Notes under the pieces: generated by a model | Seen by the model: only the letters and a program-made list of their open reading frames with translations | What the model was told of the DNA's origin: nothing | Databases searched by the model: none | Shown: piece by piece, positions 54,050 through 62,707 of the stretch | How positions within the stretch are numbered: position 1 is the first letter of the stretch | Layout: the number at the start of each line of letters is the position of its first letter | Source of the DNA: Streptomyces sp. DG1A-41 | GTDB lineage: Bacteria; Actinomycetota; Actinomycetes; Streptomycetales; Streptomycetaceae | Assembly: GCF_037055355.1 (NCBI RefSeq) | Contig: NZ_CP146350.1 | Coordinates: 4,425,001-4,489,000, forward strand | Direction: 5' to 3' | DNA length: 64,000 nucleotides | Position numbers and translations under genes: made by a program

Positions 54050-56692
54050 CTATCCGGCGGGGCCTCCGAAGATGCCTCCGTTGCCGTTGCCTCCGGTGGT
54101 ACCGCCGTTCTCGCTCGTATCGCTCGGCGAGGGCGTGGGCGTCACGTCTCCGCCTGTACCGCCGCCGTTCTCCGTACCGCCGTCGTTCTCGCATCCGAAG
54201 AACCCACAGGTGTCACTCGGCGAGGGCGACGGAAGCGTCGGGGTCTCGCTGGGCGTGGCGCTCGGCGACTCGGTCACGGTCTCGCTCGGCTCCACGCTGG
54301 GCGTCGGGGTCGGCGACGGAGCGCCCACCTCGTGCTGGATCTCGCCGATCTTCTCGGCTTCCGGGAAGCCGGGATCGGGCTCCCCCTCCAGCGCGGCCTT
54401 CATGTACTCAGTCCACACCTGGGTGGGAGTGTCACCACCGTGGATGGACTTCTCACCCGCCGTGCCGTTCATGGAGAGCAGCTTGGCGCTCTTGGGGTCC
54501 TCACGGAACATCGCGACCGAGGTCGACAGCTGCTGGGTGTAGCCGACGAACCAGGCCGACTTGTTCTCGTCCGTCGTACCGGTCTTGCCGGCCGCCGTAC
54601 GGCCCAGGGCCAGGGCGTTCTTACCCGTGCCGTTCTGGATGACGTTCTCCAGAGTGTCCGTGACGTTGTTGGCCACGTTCTCGGGCATCGCCTGCGTGAT
54701 GCGCGGCTTGTCGAAGCCTTCGACCTCCTGCCCGTTGAACTTGACGCTGGTCACCGAGTACGGGGCGGCCTGCTTGCCGGCGGCGGCGAACGTCGCGTAG
54801 GCGTCGGCCATGCGGATCGCACTGGGAGTCGACGTACCGAGCGCGAATGACGGGTTGAGGGTGGCGAAACTGGCGTCCAGGATGCCGGACTTCTCGGCCA
54901 CGTCCCGCACGTTCCTCATCCCGACGTCCATGCCGAGCTGCACGAACGGGGTGTTGACGGACTGCTCCATCGCCTTGCGCAAGGTGATGTAGCCCCAGGG
55001 GTGGTCGCTCTCGTTCTCCTGGTAGAAGGGCGTGTTGTCCTTCTTCAGGACGTAGGAGCCGTCGTTGTTCCTGACCTTGAGGTGATCATTGCCGTTGTAC
55101 TTGCTGAGCGGCGAAAGGGGACCGTCACTCCGGTAGGTGCCGTGCTCCATGGCGGCGGCCAGCACGAACGGCTTCCACGTCGAACCGACGGGGACACCCG
55201 AGGTGTCCGCGTTGTTGTTGAAGTGGCCCTTCTCGTAACCCGCACCACCGTAGAGCGCGACGATCGCGCCGTCCTTGGGCTTCACCGACGCCGCGCCGAA
55301 CTGGACGTGCTTGTCCAGCTCACGCTTTTCCGGGTCCAGCTTTTCCTTCTCGACCTTCTGAACGGCCTTGGTCAGCGCCTCGACCTTGTCCTTCTCGAAG
55401 GTCGTCTTGATCTGGTAGCCGCCCTGGTCGAACTGCTTCTCCGTGATGTTGGAGTGGTTCAGGACGTACTTCTTGGCCGTGTCCGCCAGGTACCCGATCT
55501 GGCCGCTCATGCCCTTGGACGCCTTTCGGCCCTGCGGCATGGGGTACCTCTTGATCGCCTCCTGGTACTCGGCGTCCGTGATCCTCTTGTCCTTGTGCAT
55601 CTGCTCGAGGATCCAGCGCCAGCGTGCCTCGGAGCGCTTGCGGTTGGCGTCAGCGCTCGCCGACTCGTCGATGCTGTCGTTGCCCGCGGGGTCGTAGTAC
55701 GTCGGTCCCTTGAGCAGGGCGGCGAGGAAAGCGCACTCGCTCGGTTTGAGGTCCTTCGCTTCCTTGCCGTAATAGGCCTGGGCGGCGGCCTGGATGCCGT
55801 AGGCACCACGGCCGTAGTACGAGGTGTTGAGGTAACCCTGGAGGATAGCGGTCTTCTTGAGCTTCGTCCCCACCTTGATGGAGATGAACATTTCCTTGAA
55901 CTTGCGGGTGACCGTCTGCTCTTGGCTCAGGTAGGTGTTCTTGACGAACTGCTGGGTGATCGTCGAACCACCCTGCGTGTCACCACCCCGGGCCATGTTC
56001 GCCAGGGCCCGGGCGATACCCATGGGGTCGACGCCCGAGTCCTGGTAGAAGGTCTTGTTCTCGGCCGAGATCACCGCCCACTGCATGGCCTTGGGGATAC
56101 GCTCGATCGTGACGTTCTGCCGGTTCTGGCCACTGCCCGCCGCGACCATCTGGCTGCCGTCGGCCCAGTAGTAGACATTGTTCTGCGACAGGGCCGCCGC
56201 GTTCTCCTCGTTGGGGACGCCCACCATGGCGTACCCGATGCCCGCCACGGCCACCATGCTGCCGAAGAAGCCGATGCACAGGCCGGAGACGAGCTTCCAG
56301 GACGGCAGCCAGCGCTGCCAGCCGTACTTGCCGGCCCGCGGATAGTCGATCAGCCGCTTCCTGTCGGAGACGGCAGCCGCGCGCCCTCGGCCCCGCCCGG
56401 GCCCAACAGGCCCGCCCGGGGCGGCGCGCCGGCCGCCACGGCCCGGTTCGGCCGCTCTGCGGCGGCCGCCTCCGGTGCTTCTCTGCGCCGCACGCCGGGC
56501 CTCTGCACGGCCGCCGTACGGACGCTCCTCACCCCCCGAGTCATAGGAGTCCGACCCATAGGAGTCGGACGGAGACCCGGTGGCGCCTCGCTGGGCCGCG
56601 CGGCGGCCGGAGGACGAACCGGACTGGCCGCGTCGGGCCGCGGCACGTCCGCCTCCCTGCGGCTGCGGCGGTTTGCGACGGTGCTCGCTCAT
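54050..56692 (-). CDS. bifunctional (class A) penicillin-binding protein
   Basis: 880 residues from ATG 56692 (SEHRRKPPQPQGGG). Residues 1-120 are cytosolic, very Arg/Gly/Ser-rich, with GSDSYGSDSY-like repeats; one TM helix near 145. The GT51 domain has the catalytic Glu in SAENKTFYQDSGVD (about 211) and STITQQFVKNTYL. The transpeptidase has GSTWKPF (SxxK, about 502), SVN and KTG (about 699). The tail from about 790 is Ser/Thr/Pro/Glu-rich. Builds and cross-links peptidoglycan. Confidence 0.95.
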   Translation of the reverse strand: MSEHRRKPPQPQGGGRAAARRGQSGSSSGRRAAQRGATGSPSDSYGSDSYDSGGEERPYGGRAEARRAAQRSTGGGRRRAAEPGRGGRRAAPGGPVGPGRGRGRAAAVSDRKRLIDYPRAGKYGWQRWLPSWKLVSGLCIGFFGSMVAVAGIGYAMVGVPNEENAAALSQNNVYYWADGSQMVAAGSGQNRQNVTIERIPKAMQWAVISAENKTFYQDSGVDPMGIARALANMARGGDTQGGSTITQQFVKNTYLSQEQTVTRKFKEMFISIKVGTKLKKTAILQGYLNTSYYGRGAYGIQAAAQAYYGKEAKDLKPSECAFLAALLKGPTYYDPAGNDSIDESASADANRKRSEARWRWILEQMHKDKRITDAEYQEAIKRYPMPQGRKASKGMSGQIGYLADTAKKYVLNHSNITEKQFDQGGYQIKTTFEKDKVEALTKAVQKVEKEKLDPEKRELDKHVQFGAASVKPKDGAIVALYGGAGYEKGHFNNNADTSGVPVGSTWKPFVLAAAMEHGTYRSDGPLSPLSKYNGNDHLKVRNNDGSYVLKKDNTPFYQENESDHPWGYITLRKAMEQSVNTPFVQLGMDVGMRNVRDVAEKSGILDASFATLNPSFALGTSTPSAIRMADAYATFAAAGKQAAPYSVTSVKFNGQEVEGFDKPRITQAMPENVANNVTDTLENVIQNGTGKNALALGRTAAGKTGTTDENKSAWFVGYTQQLSTSVAMFREDPKSAKLLSMNGTAGEKSIHGGDTPTQVWTEYMKAALEGEPDPGFPEAEKIGEIQHEVGAPSPTPTPSVEPSETVTESPSATPSETPTLPSPSPSDTCGFFGCENDGGTENGGGTGGDVTPTPSPSDTSENGGTTGGNGNGGIFGGPAG

Positions 56693-57095
56693 CGAACGAC
56701 TACTCCTCGGGCAGGCGCACCCCTGCGCGCCTGGAAACGGCGGCTGGTTTCCGGTCCCCCCGAAGTACGGATGCGGTCGGCTCCGCATTCATTGGTCCCG
56801 CATGCACCCGTACTACACCGAAGACGACGACGCTCTCAGGCGTCACTTGGTTCCCGGTGATGTGCATGGCGCACAGACTACGCACCGCCAAAACCTGCCT
56901 AGGCCTGAAGTTCACCTCAAATCAGGCAACTCGCGTCCGATGAACCGGTGATGTGATCCCGTTCACCACACCCCCTCTTGTCGCATCCGGAAGGCCGTTC
57001 TATCGTCGTGATGTATCGAGTCGATACATCAGCGCGACACATCGGACCGACACATCGGTCCGAACATCGGGTACCGCGGCAGAGAGGAGGCGACG
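56693..57095. promoter_or_regulatory. PBP-padR divergent region
   Basis: 403 bp holding both promoters. AT-rich around 56800-57000. The palindrome 57009-57031 lies near the padR start. No gene is seen. Confidence 0.5.
57009..57031. promoter_or_regulatory. probable PadR operator
   Basis: A perfect inverted repeat with 11-bp arms (TGATGTATCGA and its complement) around a central G. ATGTAT...ATACAT fits known PadR operators. It is 65 bp upstream of padR. Three CACATCGG/ACATCGG copies follow as direct repeats. Confidence 0.8.
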
Positions 57096-57770
57096 ATGAG
57101 CCGGCGTTCCGGGATCCTCGAGTTCGCCGTACTCGGCCTGCTCCGCGAATCTCCGATGCACGGCTATGAGCTGCGCAAACGACTCAATACATCACTGGGT
57201 GTGTTCCGTGCGTTCAGCTACGGGACGCTGTACCCCTGCCTCAAGACGCTGGTTGCCAACGGCTGGCTGATCGAGGAACAGGGGAACGAAACCGAGGCCG
57301 CTCCCCTCACCGGCCGCCGCGCCAAGATCGTCTACCGGCTGACGGCGGAGGGCAAGGAGCACTTCGAGCAGCTGCTCTCGCAGACCGGGCCCGACGCGTA
57401 CGAGGACGAGACATTCGCCGCCCGTTTCGCTTTCTTCGGGCAAACCTCACGCGATGTGCGCATGCGCGTGCTGGAGGGCCGCCGCAGCCGGCTCGAGGAG
57501 CGGCTGGAGAAGATGCGCCTCTCCCTGGCCCGGACCCGGGAGCGCCTCGACGACTACACGCTTGAGCTCCAGCGCCACGGGATGGAGTCCGTGGAGCGCG
57601 AAGTGCGCTGGCTGAACGAGCTCATCGAGAGCGAGCGGGCGGGACGGGACCTGAAAGGCCCCGCCTCGGGGGAGCCCGGTTCGCGTGACACCACATCTGG
57701 AGCGTCGGGCGGCCTGCCCCGGCCGGGGGACGACTCCCGTCCGGATACGCCCGGCGACACCGCCACGTGA
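57096..57770 (+). CDS. PadR-family regulator
   Basis: 224 residues from ATG 57096, GAGGAGG upstream. N-terminal winged HTH (SGILEFAVLGLLRESPMHGYELRKRL, then GTLYPCLKTL, GRRAKIVYRLTAEG) and a C-terminal coiled coil (DVRMRVLEGRRSRLEERLEK, then MRLSLARTRERLDDY), typical PadR subfamily 1 with Vir-like tail. Probably autoregulated by the 23-bp palindrome; 45 bp upstream of ino1, so may affect it. Confidence 0.93.
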   Translation: MSRRSGILEFAVLGLLRESPMHGYELRKRLNTSLGVFRAFSYGTLYPCLKTLVANGWLIEEQGNETEAAPLTGRRAKIVYRLTAEGKEHFEQLLSQTGPDAYEDETFAARFAFFGQTSRDVRMRVLEGRRSRLEERLEKMRLSLARTRERLDDYTLELQRHGMESVEREVRWLNELIESERAGRDLKGPASGEPGSRDTTSGASGGLPRPGDDSRPDTPGDTAT

Positions 57771-57815
57771 GAGCCCGTCGAAGGGCCTCACTCGTACACA
57801 CAGGGAGCAACCGGA

Positions 57816-58898
57816 ATGGGTTCGGTTCGCGTAGCCATCGTCGGTGTGGGCAACTGCGCCGCATCGCTGGTGCAGGGAGTCGAGTACTACAAGGACGCCG
57901 ACCCGGCGTCCAAGGTGCCGGGCCTGATGCACGTCCAGTTCGGCGACTACCACGTCCGCGACGTCGAGTTCGTCGCCGCGTTCGACGTGGACGCCAAGAA
58001 GGTCGGTCTCGACCTGGCGGACGCCATCGGCGCCTCCGAGAACAACACCATCAAGATCTGCGACGTACCCAGCACCGGTGTGACGGTCCAGCGCGGCCAC
58101 ACCCTCGACGGCCTGGGCAAGTACTACCGCGAGACCATCGAGGAGTCCGCCGAGGAGCCGGTCGACGTCGTCCAGGTCCTCAAGGACAAGCAGGTCGACG
58201 TCCTCGTCTGCTACCTGCCGGTCGGTTCCGAGGACGCGGCGAAGTTCTACGCCCAGTGCGCCATCGACGCCAAGGTCGCCTTCGTCAACGCCCTCCCGGT
58301 CTTCATCGCCGGCACCAAGGAGTGGGCGGACAGGTTCACCAAGGCGGGCGTCCCGATCGTCGGCGACGACATCAAGTCCCAGGTCGGCGCCACCATCACG
58401 CACCGCGTCATGGCGAAGCTGTTCGAGGACCGGGGCGTCGTCCTGGACCGCACGATGCAGCTGAACGTCGGCGGCAACATGGACTTCAAGAACATGCTCG
58501 AGCGCGACCGCCTCGAGTCGAAGAAGATCTCCAAGACGCAGGCCGTCACCTCCCAGATCCGCGACCGCGACCTGGGAGAGGGAAACGTCCACATCGGCCC
58601 GTCCGACTACGTCGCCTGGCTGGACGACCGCAAGTGGGCGTACGTCCGCCTCGAGGGCCGCGCCTTCGGTGACGTCCCGCTGAACCTGGAGTACAAGCTC
58701 GAGGTCTGGGACTCCCCGAACTCCGCCGGCGTCATCATCGACGCGCTGCGCGCCGCGAAGATCGCCAAGGACCGCGGCATCGGCGGCCCCGTGCTCTCCG
58801 CGTCGAGTTACTTCATGAAGTCCCCGCCCGTCCAGTACTACGACGACGAGGCCCGCGAGAACGTCGAGAAGTTCATCGCGGGTGAGGTCGAGCGCTGA
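57816..58898 (+). CDS. ino1: inositol-3-phosphate synthase
   Basis: 360 residues. [20 protein letters not shown] is the NAD Rossmann motif; [15 protein letters not shown] carries the catalytic Lys region; [13 protein letters not shown] and SKTQAVTS follow. Converts glucose-6-phosphate to myo-inositol-phosphate for mycothiol and phosphatidylinositol. Short actinobacterial type. Confidence 0.95.
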   Translation: MGSVRVAIVGVGNCAASLVQGVEYYKDADPASKVPGLMHVQFGDYHVRDVEFVAAFDVDAKKVGLDLADAIGASENNTIKICDVPSTGVTVQRGHTLDGLGKYYRETIEESAEEPVDVVQVLKDKQVDVLVCYLPVGSEDAAKFYAQCAIDAKVAFVNALPVFIAGTKEWADRFTKAGVPIVGDDIKSQVGATITHRVMAKLFEDRGVVLDRTMQLNVGGNMDFKNMLERDRLESKKISKTQAVTSQIRDRDLGEGNVHIGPSDYVAWLDDRKWAYVRLEGRAFGDVPLNLEYKLEVWDSPNSAGVIIDALRAAKIAKDRGIGGPVLSASSYFMKSPPVQYYDDEARENVEKFIAGEVER

Positions 58899-58933
58899 GG
58901 CGCTCCAACCAGTCGCTCCTGCCAGGGCTGTGA

Positions 58934-58963
58934 GGGTCCCCGGGTCGTACGACCCGGGGACCC
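58934..58963 (+). terminator. ino1 terminator, 30-bp perfect palindrome
   Basis: GGGTCCCCGGGTCGT and its complement (58934-58948 and 58949-58963) without spacer, 35 bp after the ino1 stop. Confidence 0.8.
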
Positions 58964-58987
58964 ACTCCGTATGTGAGGCTGTGCCCC

Positions 58988-60250
58988 ATGGCCGTCGTCC
59001 GTGACCTGCGTGTGCTGTTGCGCTTCCAGGGCTTCAGGCGCCTGCTCGGCGTGCGCCTGCTCTCCCAGGGCGCCGACGGCGTCTACCAGGTCGCGCTCGC
59101 CGCGTACGTGGTCTTCTCGCCGGAGAAGCAGACCTCGGCGGCCGCGGTCGCCTCCGCGATGGCGGTGCTGCTGCTCCCGTACTCCCTCGTCGGCCCCTTC
59201 GCCGGTGCCCTGCTGGACCGCTGGCGGCGCCGCCAGGTCCTGCTGTACGGCAGCCTGCTGCGCGCGCTGCTGGCTTCCGCCACGGCCCTGCTGATACTCA
59301 GTCCGGCTCCGGACTGGCTCTTCTACGTCTCCGCCCTGTGCGTCACCGCCGTCAACCGTTTCGTCCTCTCCGGCCTGTCCGCCGCCCTGCCCCGCGTCGT
59401 CGACGCCGAGCGCCTCGTCATCGCCAACTCCCTCTTCCCGACCGCCGGGACGCTGGCGGCGACCGCCGGCGGCGGTGTCGCCTTCGTCGTCCGCCTGGTG
59501 GTGGCGGACTCCGATGCCGCCGTGGTGCTCGTGGGAGCCGTGCTGTATCTGTGCGCCGCCCTGGCGTCGCTCAGCATGACGCGGGAACTCCTCGGCCCCG
59601 ACCGGAACTTGGTGCGCGAGCGGATCGGGACGGCTCTCAAGGGCACCGCTCGCGACCTGGTGGCGGGCGTACGTTACCTGTCCGCGCCCCCGCGCCGGGA
59701 AGCGGCCTGGGCGCTGGCGGCCATGGCGCTGATGCGCTTCTGCTACGGCGCACTGCTGGTGATGCTGCTGATGCTCTGCCGGTACGCGCTCACCACGACC
59801 ACGGACGACGGACTCGCCCTGCTGGGGCTGGTGTTGGGCTTCTCCGGCGCCGGCTTCTTCGCGGCGGCCGTGGTGACGCCCTGGACCGCCGGACGGCTCG
59901 GGCCGGGCCGCTGGATCGTCGTGTGTGCGGGGACCGCCGCGCTGCTGGAGCCCGCTCTCGGACTGCCGTTCGCCACTGCCCCTCTGCTGGCCGCGGCCTT
60001 CGTCCTGGGCCTGACCACCCAGGGCGCGAAAATCGCCACGGACACGATCGTCCAGTCCTCCGTCGAGGACGGCTTCCGTGGCCGGATCTTCTCGGTCTAC
60101 GACGTCCTTTTCAACGTCGCGTTCGTCGGCGCCGCCGCCGTCGCCGCCCTGATGCTGCCGCCGGACGGCCGATCCGTGCCGCTGGTGATCACGATCGCCG
60201 TTATCTACGCGGCAGTAGCTGCGAGTATGGGCTGGTTTGGCCGCCAGTAA
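58988..60250 (+). CDS. MFS transporter
   Basis: 420 residues from ATG 58988 (AVVRDLRVLLRFQGFRRLLG), about 12 helices. Loop 2-3 motif AGALLDRWRRRQVLL is the MFS A motif. Conserved next to ino1 in Streptomyces as I recall. Substrate unknown. Confidence 0.9.
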   Translation: MAVVRDLRVLLRFQGFRRLLGVRLLSQGADGVYQVALAAYVVFSPEKQTSAAAVASAMAVLLLPYSLVGPFAGALLDRWRRRQVLLYGSLLRALLASATALLILSPAPDWLFYVSALCVTAVNRFVLSGLSAALPRVVDAERLVIANSLFPTAGTLAATAGGGVAFVVRLVVADSDAAVVLVGAVLYLCAALASLSMTRELLGPDRNLVRERIGTALKGTARDLVAGVRYLSAPPRREAAWALAAMALMRFCYGALLVMLLMLCRYALTTTTDDGLALLGLVLGFSGAGFFAAAVVTPWTAGRLGPGRWIVVCAGTAALLEPALGLPFATAPLLAAAFVLGLTTQGAKIATDTIVQSSVEDGFRGRIFSVYDVLFNVAFVGAAAVAALMLPPDGRSVPLVITIAVIYAAVAASMGWFGRQ

Positions 60251-60375
60251 GTGTCACATCAATGACACACAGCCACATCCGACTACTGCGGTGTCAGTGG
60301 GGACCGGTAACTGACGTGGGTCTTATCTCGCGCGACTGTTCGCGCGGCTCACTCATGTTCTAGGGGGACCCCCAA

Positions 60376-60885
60376 GTGACCACTCCGCCGCCCCAGGGCA
60401 ACCCGTTCGCACAGGGCCAGCCCGCGGGTCAGCCCCAGGCCCCGTACCCGCCGCAGGGCGGCTACCCCCAGCAGCCCGGCCAGCCCGGCTTCCCGCCTCA
60501 GGGCGCGGCTCCGTACGCTCCCGTGGCACCGCAGCCGACCGGCCGCAAGCTCAGCTTCAAGACCATCAAGAACATCGCCATCGTCATCCCGGTGGCGAGC
60601 ATTGCCATCGGCGGCTACATAACCAGCCGGGACGACGCCAAGACGGCGGCCGTCGGAGATTGCATGCACCGCGGCAGCACGGACGACAACAACCCGGACC
60701 TCGAGGTCGTTGAGTGCAGCGCCACGAAGGCCAAGATCGTAGTGCTGGCCAAGATCGAGGGCGCGTACCTCACGGAGACAATGGCGTCGAGCAAGTGCGA
60801 AGACGAAGCCAAGGACTTCCAGTACACATACACCGAGAGCGGTGACGGCAAGGACTTCCTGCTCTGCCTGAAGGGCAAGAAGTAA
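60376..60885 (+). CDS. Pro/Gln-rich membrane-anchored LppU-like protein
   Basis: 169 residues from GTG 60376. Residues 1-55 are Pro/Gln/Gly-rich (QGNPFAQGQPAGQPQAPYPP). A single TM helix (TIKNIAIVIPVASIAIGGYI) is followed by a C-terminal extracytoplasmic domain with four Cys (VGDCMHRGS, LEVVECSATKAKIV, SSKCEDEAKD, DFLLCLKGKK), as in LppU-like proteins of unknown function. Confidence 0.82.
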   Translation: MTTPPPQGNPFAQGQPAGQPQAPYPPQGGYPQQPGQPGFPPQGAAPYAPVAPQPTGRKLSFKTIKNIAIVIPVASIAIGGYITSRDDAKTAAVGDCMHRGSTDDNNPDLEVVECSATKAKIVVLAKIEGAYLTETMASSKCEDEAKDFQYTYTESGDGKDFLLCLKGKK

Positions 60886-60900
60886 GGCAGATTCAGCGAG

Positions 60901-60928
60901 GGGCGGTGTTTCACGTGAAACACCGCCC
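60901..60928. terminator. 28-bp perfect palindrome centred on parS
   Basis: GGGCGGTGTTTCAC and its complement with no spacer; parS core 60908-60921 at its centre. 15 bp after the LppU-like stop, so it likely also acts as its terminator. Confidence 0.85.
60908..60921. other. parS site (perfect)
   Basis: GTTTCACGTGAAAC, inside the first 28-bp palindrome between convergent genes. Confidence 0.95.
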
Positions 60929-60940
60929 GACCCCTCTCCA

Positions 60941-60968
60941 GGGTCATGTTTCACGTGAAACATGACCC
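60941..60968. terminator. 28-bp perfect palindrome centred on parS
   Basis: GGGTCATGTTTCAC and its complement; parS core 60948-60961. 12 bp from the pcnA stop, so it likely terminates pcnA from the other side. Confidence 0.85.
60948..60961. other. parS site (perfect)
   Basis: GTTTCACGTGAAAC, inside the second 28-bp palindrome. Confidence 0.95.
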
Positions 60969-60980
60969 CGTTTCACCGGC

Positions 60981-62450
60981 TCAGCCCTCCTGCTCGGCCC
61001 ACCACTCCTTGAGCGCGGCCACTGCGGAGTCATACTCCATCGGCCCGTCCTCCAGGCGCAGCTCCAGCATGTGCTTGTACGCGCGGCCGACGACCGGACC
61101 GGGACCGACGCCGAGGATCTCCATGATCTGGTTGCCGTCGAGGTCGGGACGGATCGAGTCCAGCTCCTCCTGCTCCTGAAGCTTGGCGATCCGCTCCTCC
61201 AGACCGTCGTACGCACGCGCCAGGGCCGCCGCCTTGCGCTTGTTGCGTGTGGTGCAGTCCGAGCGGGTCAGCTTGTGGAGGCGGTCGAGGAGCGGGCCGG
61301 CGTCGCGTACGTAGCGGCGGACCGCCGAGTCCGTCCACTCTCCGGTGCCGTAGCCGTGGAAGCGCAGGTGGAGTTCCACGAGACGTGAGACGTCCTTCAC
61401 CAGCTCGTTGGAGTACTTCAACGCCATCATGCGCTTCTTGGTCATCTTCGCCCCGACCACCTCGTGGTGGTGGAACGAGACCCGGCCGTCCTTCTCGAAG
61501 CGACGTGTGCGGGGCTTGCCGATGTCGTGCAGCAGGGCGGCCAGGCGGAGGGTCAGGTCGGGGCCGTCGTCCTCCAGCGCCATCGCCTGCTCCAGGACGA
61601 TCAGCGTGTGGTCGTAGACGTCCTTGTGCCGGTGGTGCTCGTCACGCTCCAGGTGCAGGGCCGGCAGCTCGGGCAGCACGCGGTCGGCGAGGCCCGTCTC
61701 GACGAGCAGCGACAGGCCCTTGCGCGGGTGCGGTGACAGGATCAGCTTGTTCAGCTCGTCCCGTACCCGCTCGGCCGAGACGATCTCGATACGCCCGGCC
61801 ATCGCGTTCATCGCCGCGATCACCTCGGGGGCGACCTCGAAGTCGAGCTGAGCCGCGAAGCGCGCGGCCCGCATCATCCGCAGCGGATCGTCCGAGAAGG
61901 ACTCCTCCGGGGTGCCAGGAGTACGCAGCACACGCGACGCGAGGTCCTCGAGCCCGCCGTGCGGATCGATGAACTCCTTCTCCGGCAGCGCGACGGCCAT
62001 CGCGTTCACCGTGAAGTCGCGGCGGACGAGGTCCTCCTCGATGGAGTCGCCGTACGACACCTCGGGCTTGCGCGAGGTCCGGTCGTACGCCTCCGACCGG
62101 AAGGTGGTCACCTCGATCTGAAAGCGTCGATCAGCGTCTCCGACGCGGGCATCCTTCTGGGCCCCGACCGTGCCGAAGGCGATCCCGACGTCCCAGACGG
62201 CGTCCGCCCACGGGCGCACGATCTTGAGTACGTCCTGGGGGCGGGCGTCGGTCGTGAAGTCCAGGTCGTTGCCGAGCCGGCCCAGCAGCGCGTCCCGGAC
62301 CGAGCCGCCGACCAGGGCGAGTGAGAACCCGGCCTCCTGGAAGCGGCGGGCGAGGTCGTCGGCGACAGGAGCGACCCGCAGCAGTTCACTCACCGCGCGG
62401 CGCTGCACCTGACTCAGGGCACTGGGCATTTCTTCGTTGGCGTTCGGCAC
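60981..62450 (-). CDS. pcnA: CCA tRNA nucleotidyltransferase/poly(A) polymerase
   Basis: 489 residues from GTG 62450 (PNANEEMPSALSQVQRRAVS). Nucleotidyltransferase GGSVRDALLGRLGNDLDFTT with the DxD metal pair, EEDLVRRDFTVNAMA, then an HD domain LLHDIGKPRTRRF (about residue 307). Adds CCA to tRNA 3' ends. The tRNA-like gene at 4016 lacks an encoded CCA and would need it. Confidence 0.95.
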   Translation of the reverse strand: MPNANEEMPSALSQVQRRAVSELLRVAPVADDLARRFQEAGFSLALVGGSVRDALLGRLGNDLDFTTDARPQDVLKIVRPWADAVWDVGIAFGTVGAQKDARVGDADRRFQIEVTTFRSEAYDRTSRKPEVSYGDSIEEDLVRRDFTVNAMAVALPEKEFIDPHGGLEDLASRVLRTPGTPEESFSDDPLRMMRAARFAAQLDFEVAPEVIAAMNAMAGRIEIVSAERVRDELNKLILSPHPRKGLSLLVETGLADRVLPELPALHLERDEHHRHKDVYDHTLIVLEQAMALEDDGPDLTLRLAALLHDIGKPRTRRFEKDGRVSFHHHEVVGAKMTKKRMMALKYSNELVKDVSRLVELHLRFHGYGTGEWTDSAVRRYVRDAGPLLDRLHKLTRSDCTTRNKRKAAALARAYDGLEERIAKLQEQEELDSIRPDLDGNQIMEILGVGPGPVVGRAYKHMLELRLEDGPMEYDSAVAALKEWWAEQEG

Positions 62451-62707
62451 AACAGAAGAGGGTACGTGGCCCGGGCGCCCCCGAGCTCCCCCTATTACGC
62501 ATGCAGATACGTCCGTCAATACGCGCACAAGAGATGCCCTTGCCCTGGAGTCAACCACTGCCTGCCAAACGGCGATATAGCGGACAGCGCGGCGCCGGGA
62601 CGCGATCTTGTGGAACGGACCGCGGCACTTCCCCTCAGCGCACATCGTTACCATGCGTGGACGCACATTCCGACGACCACTGACGACGACGAGGGACGGG
62701 CGAGCGC

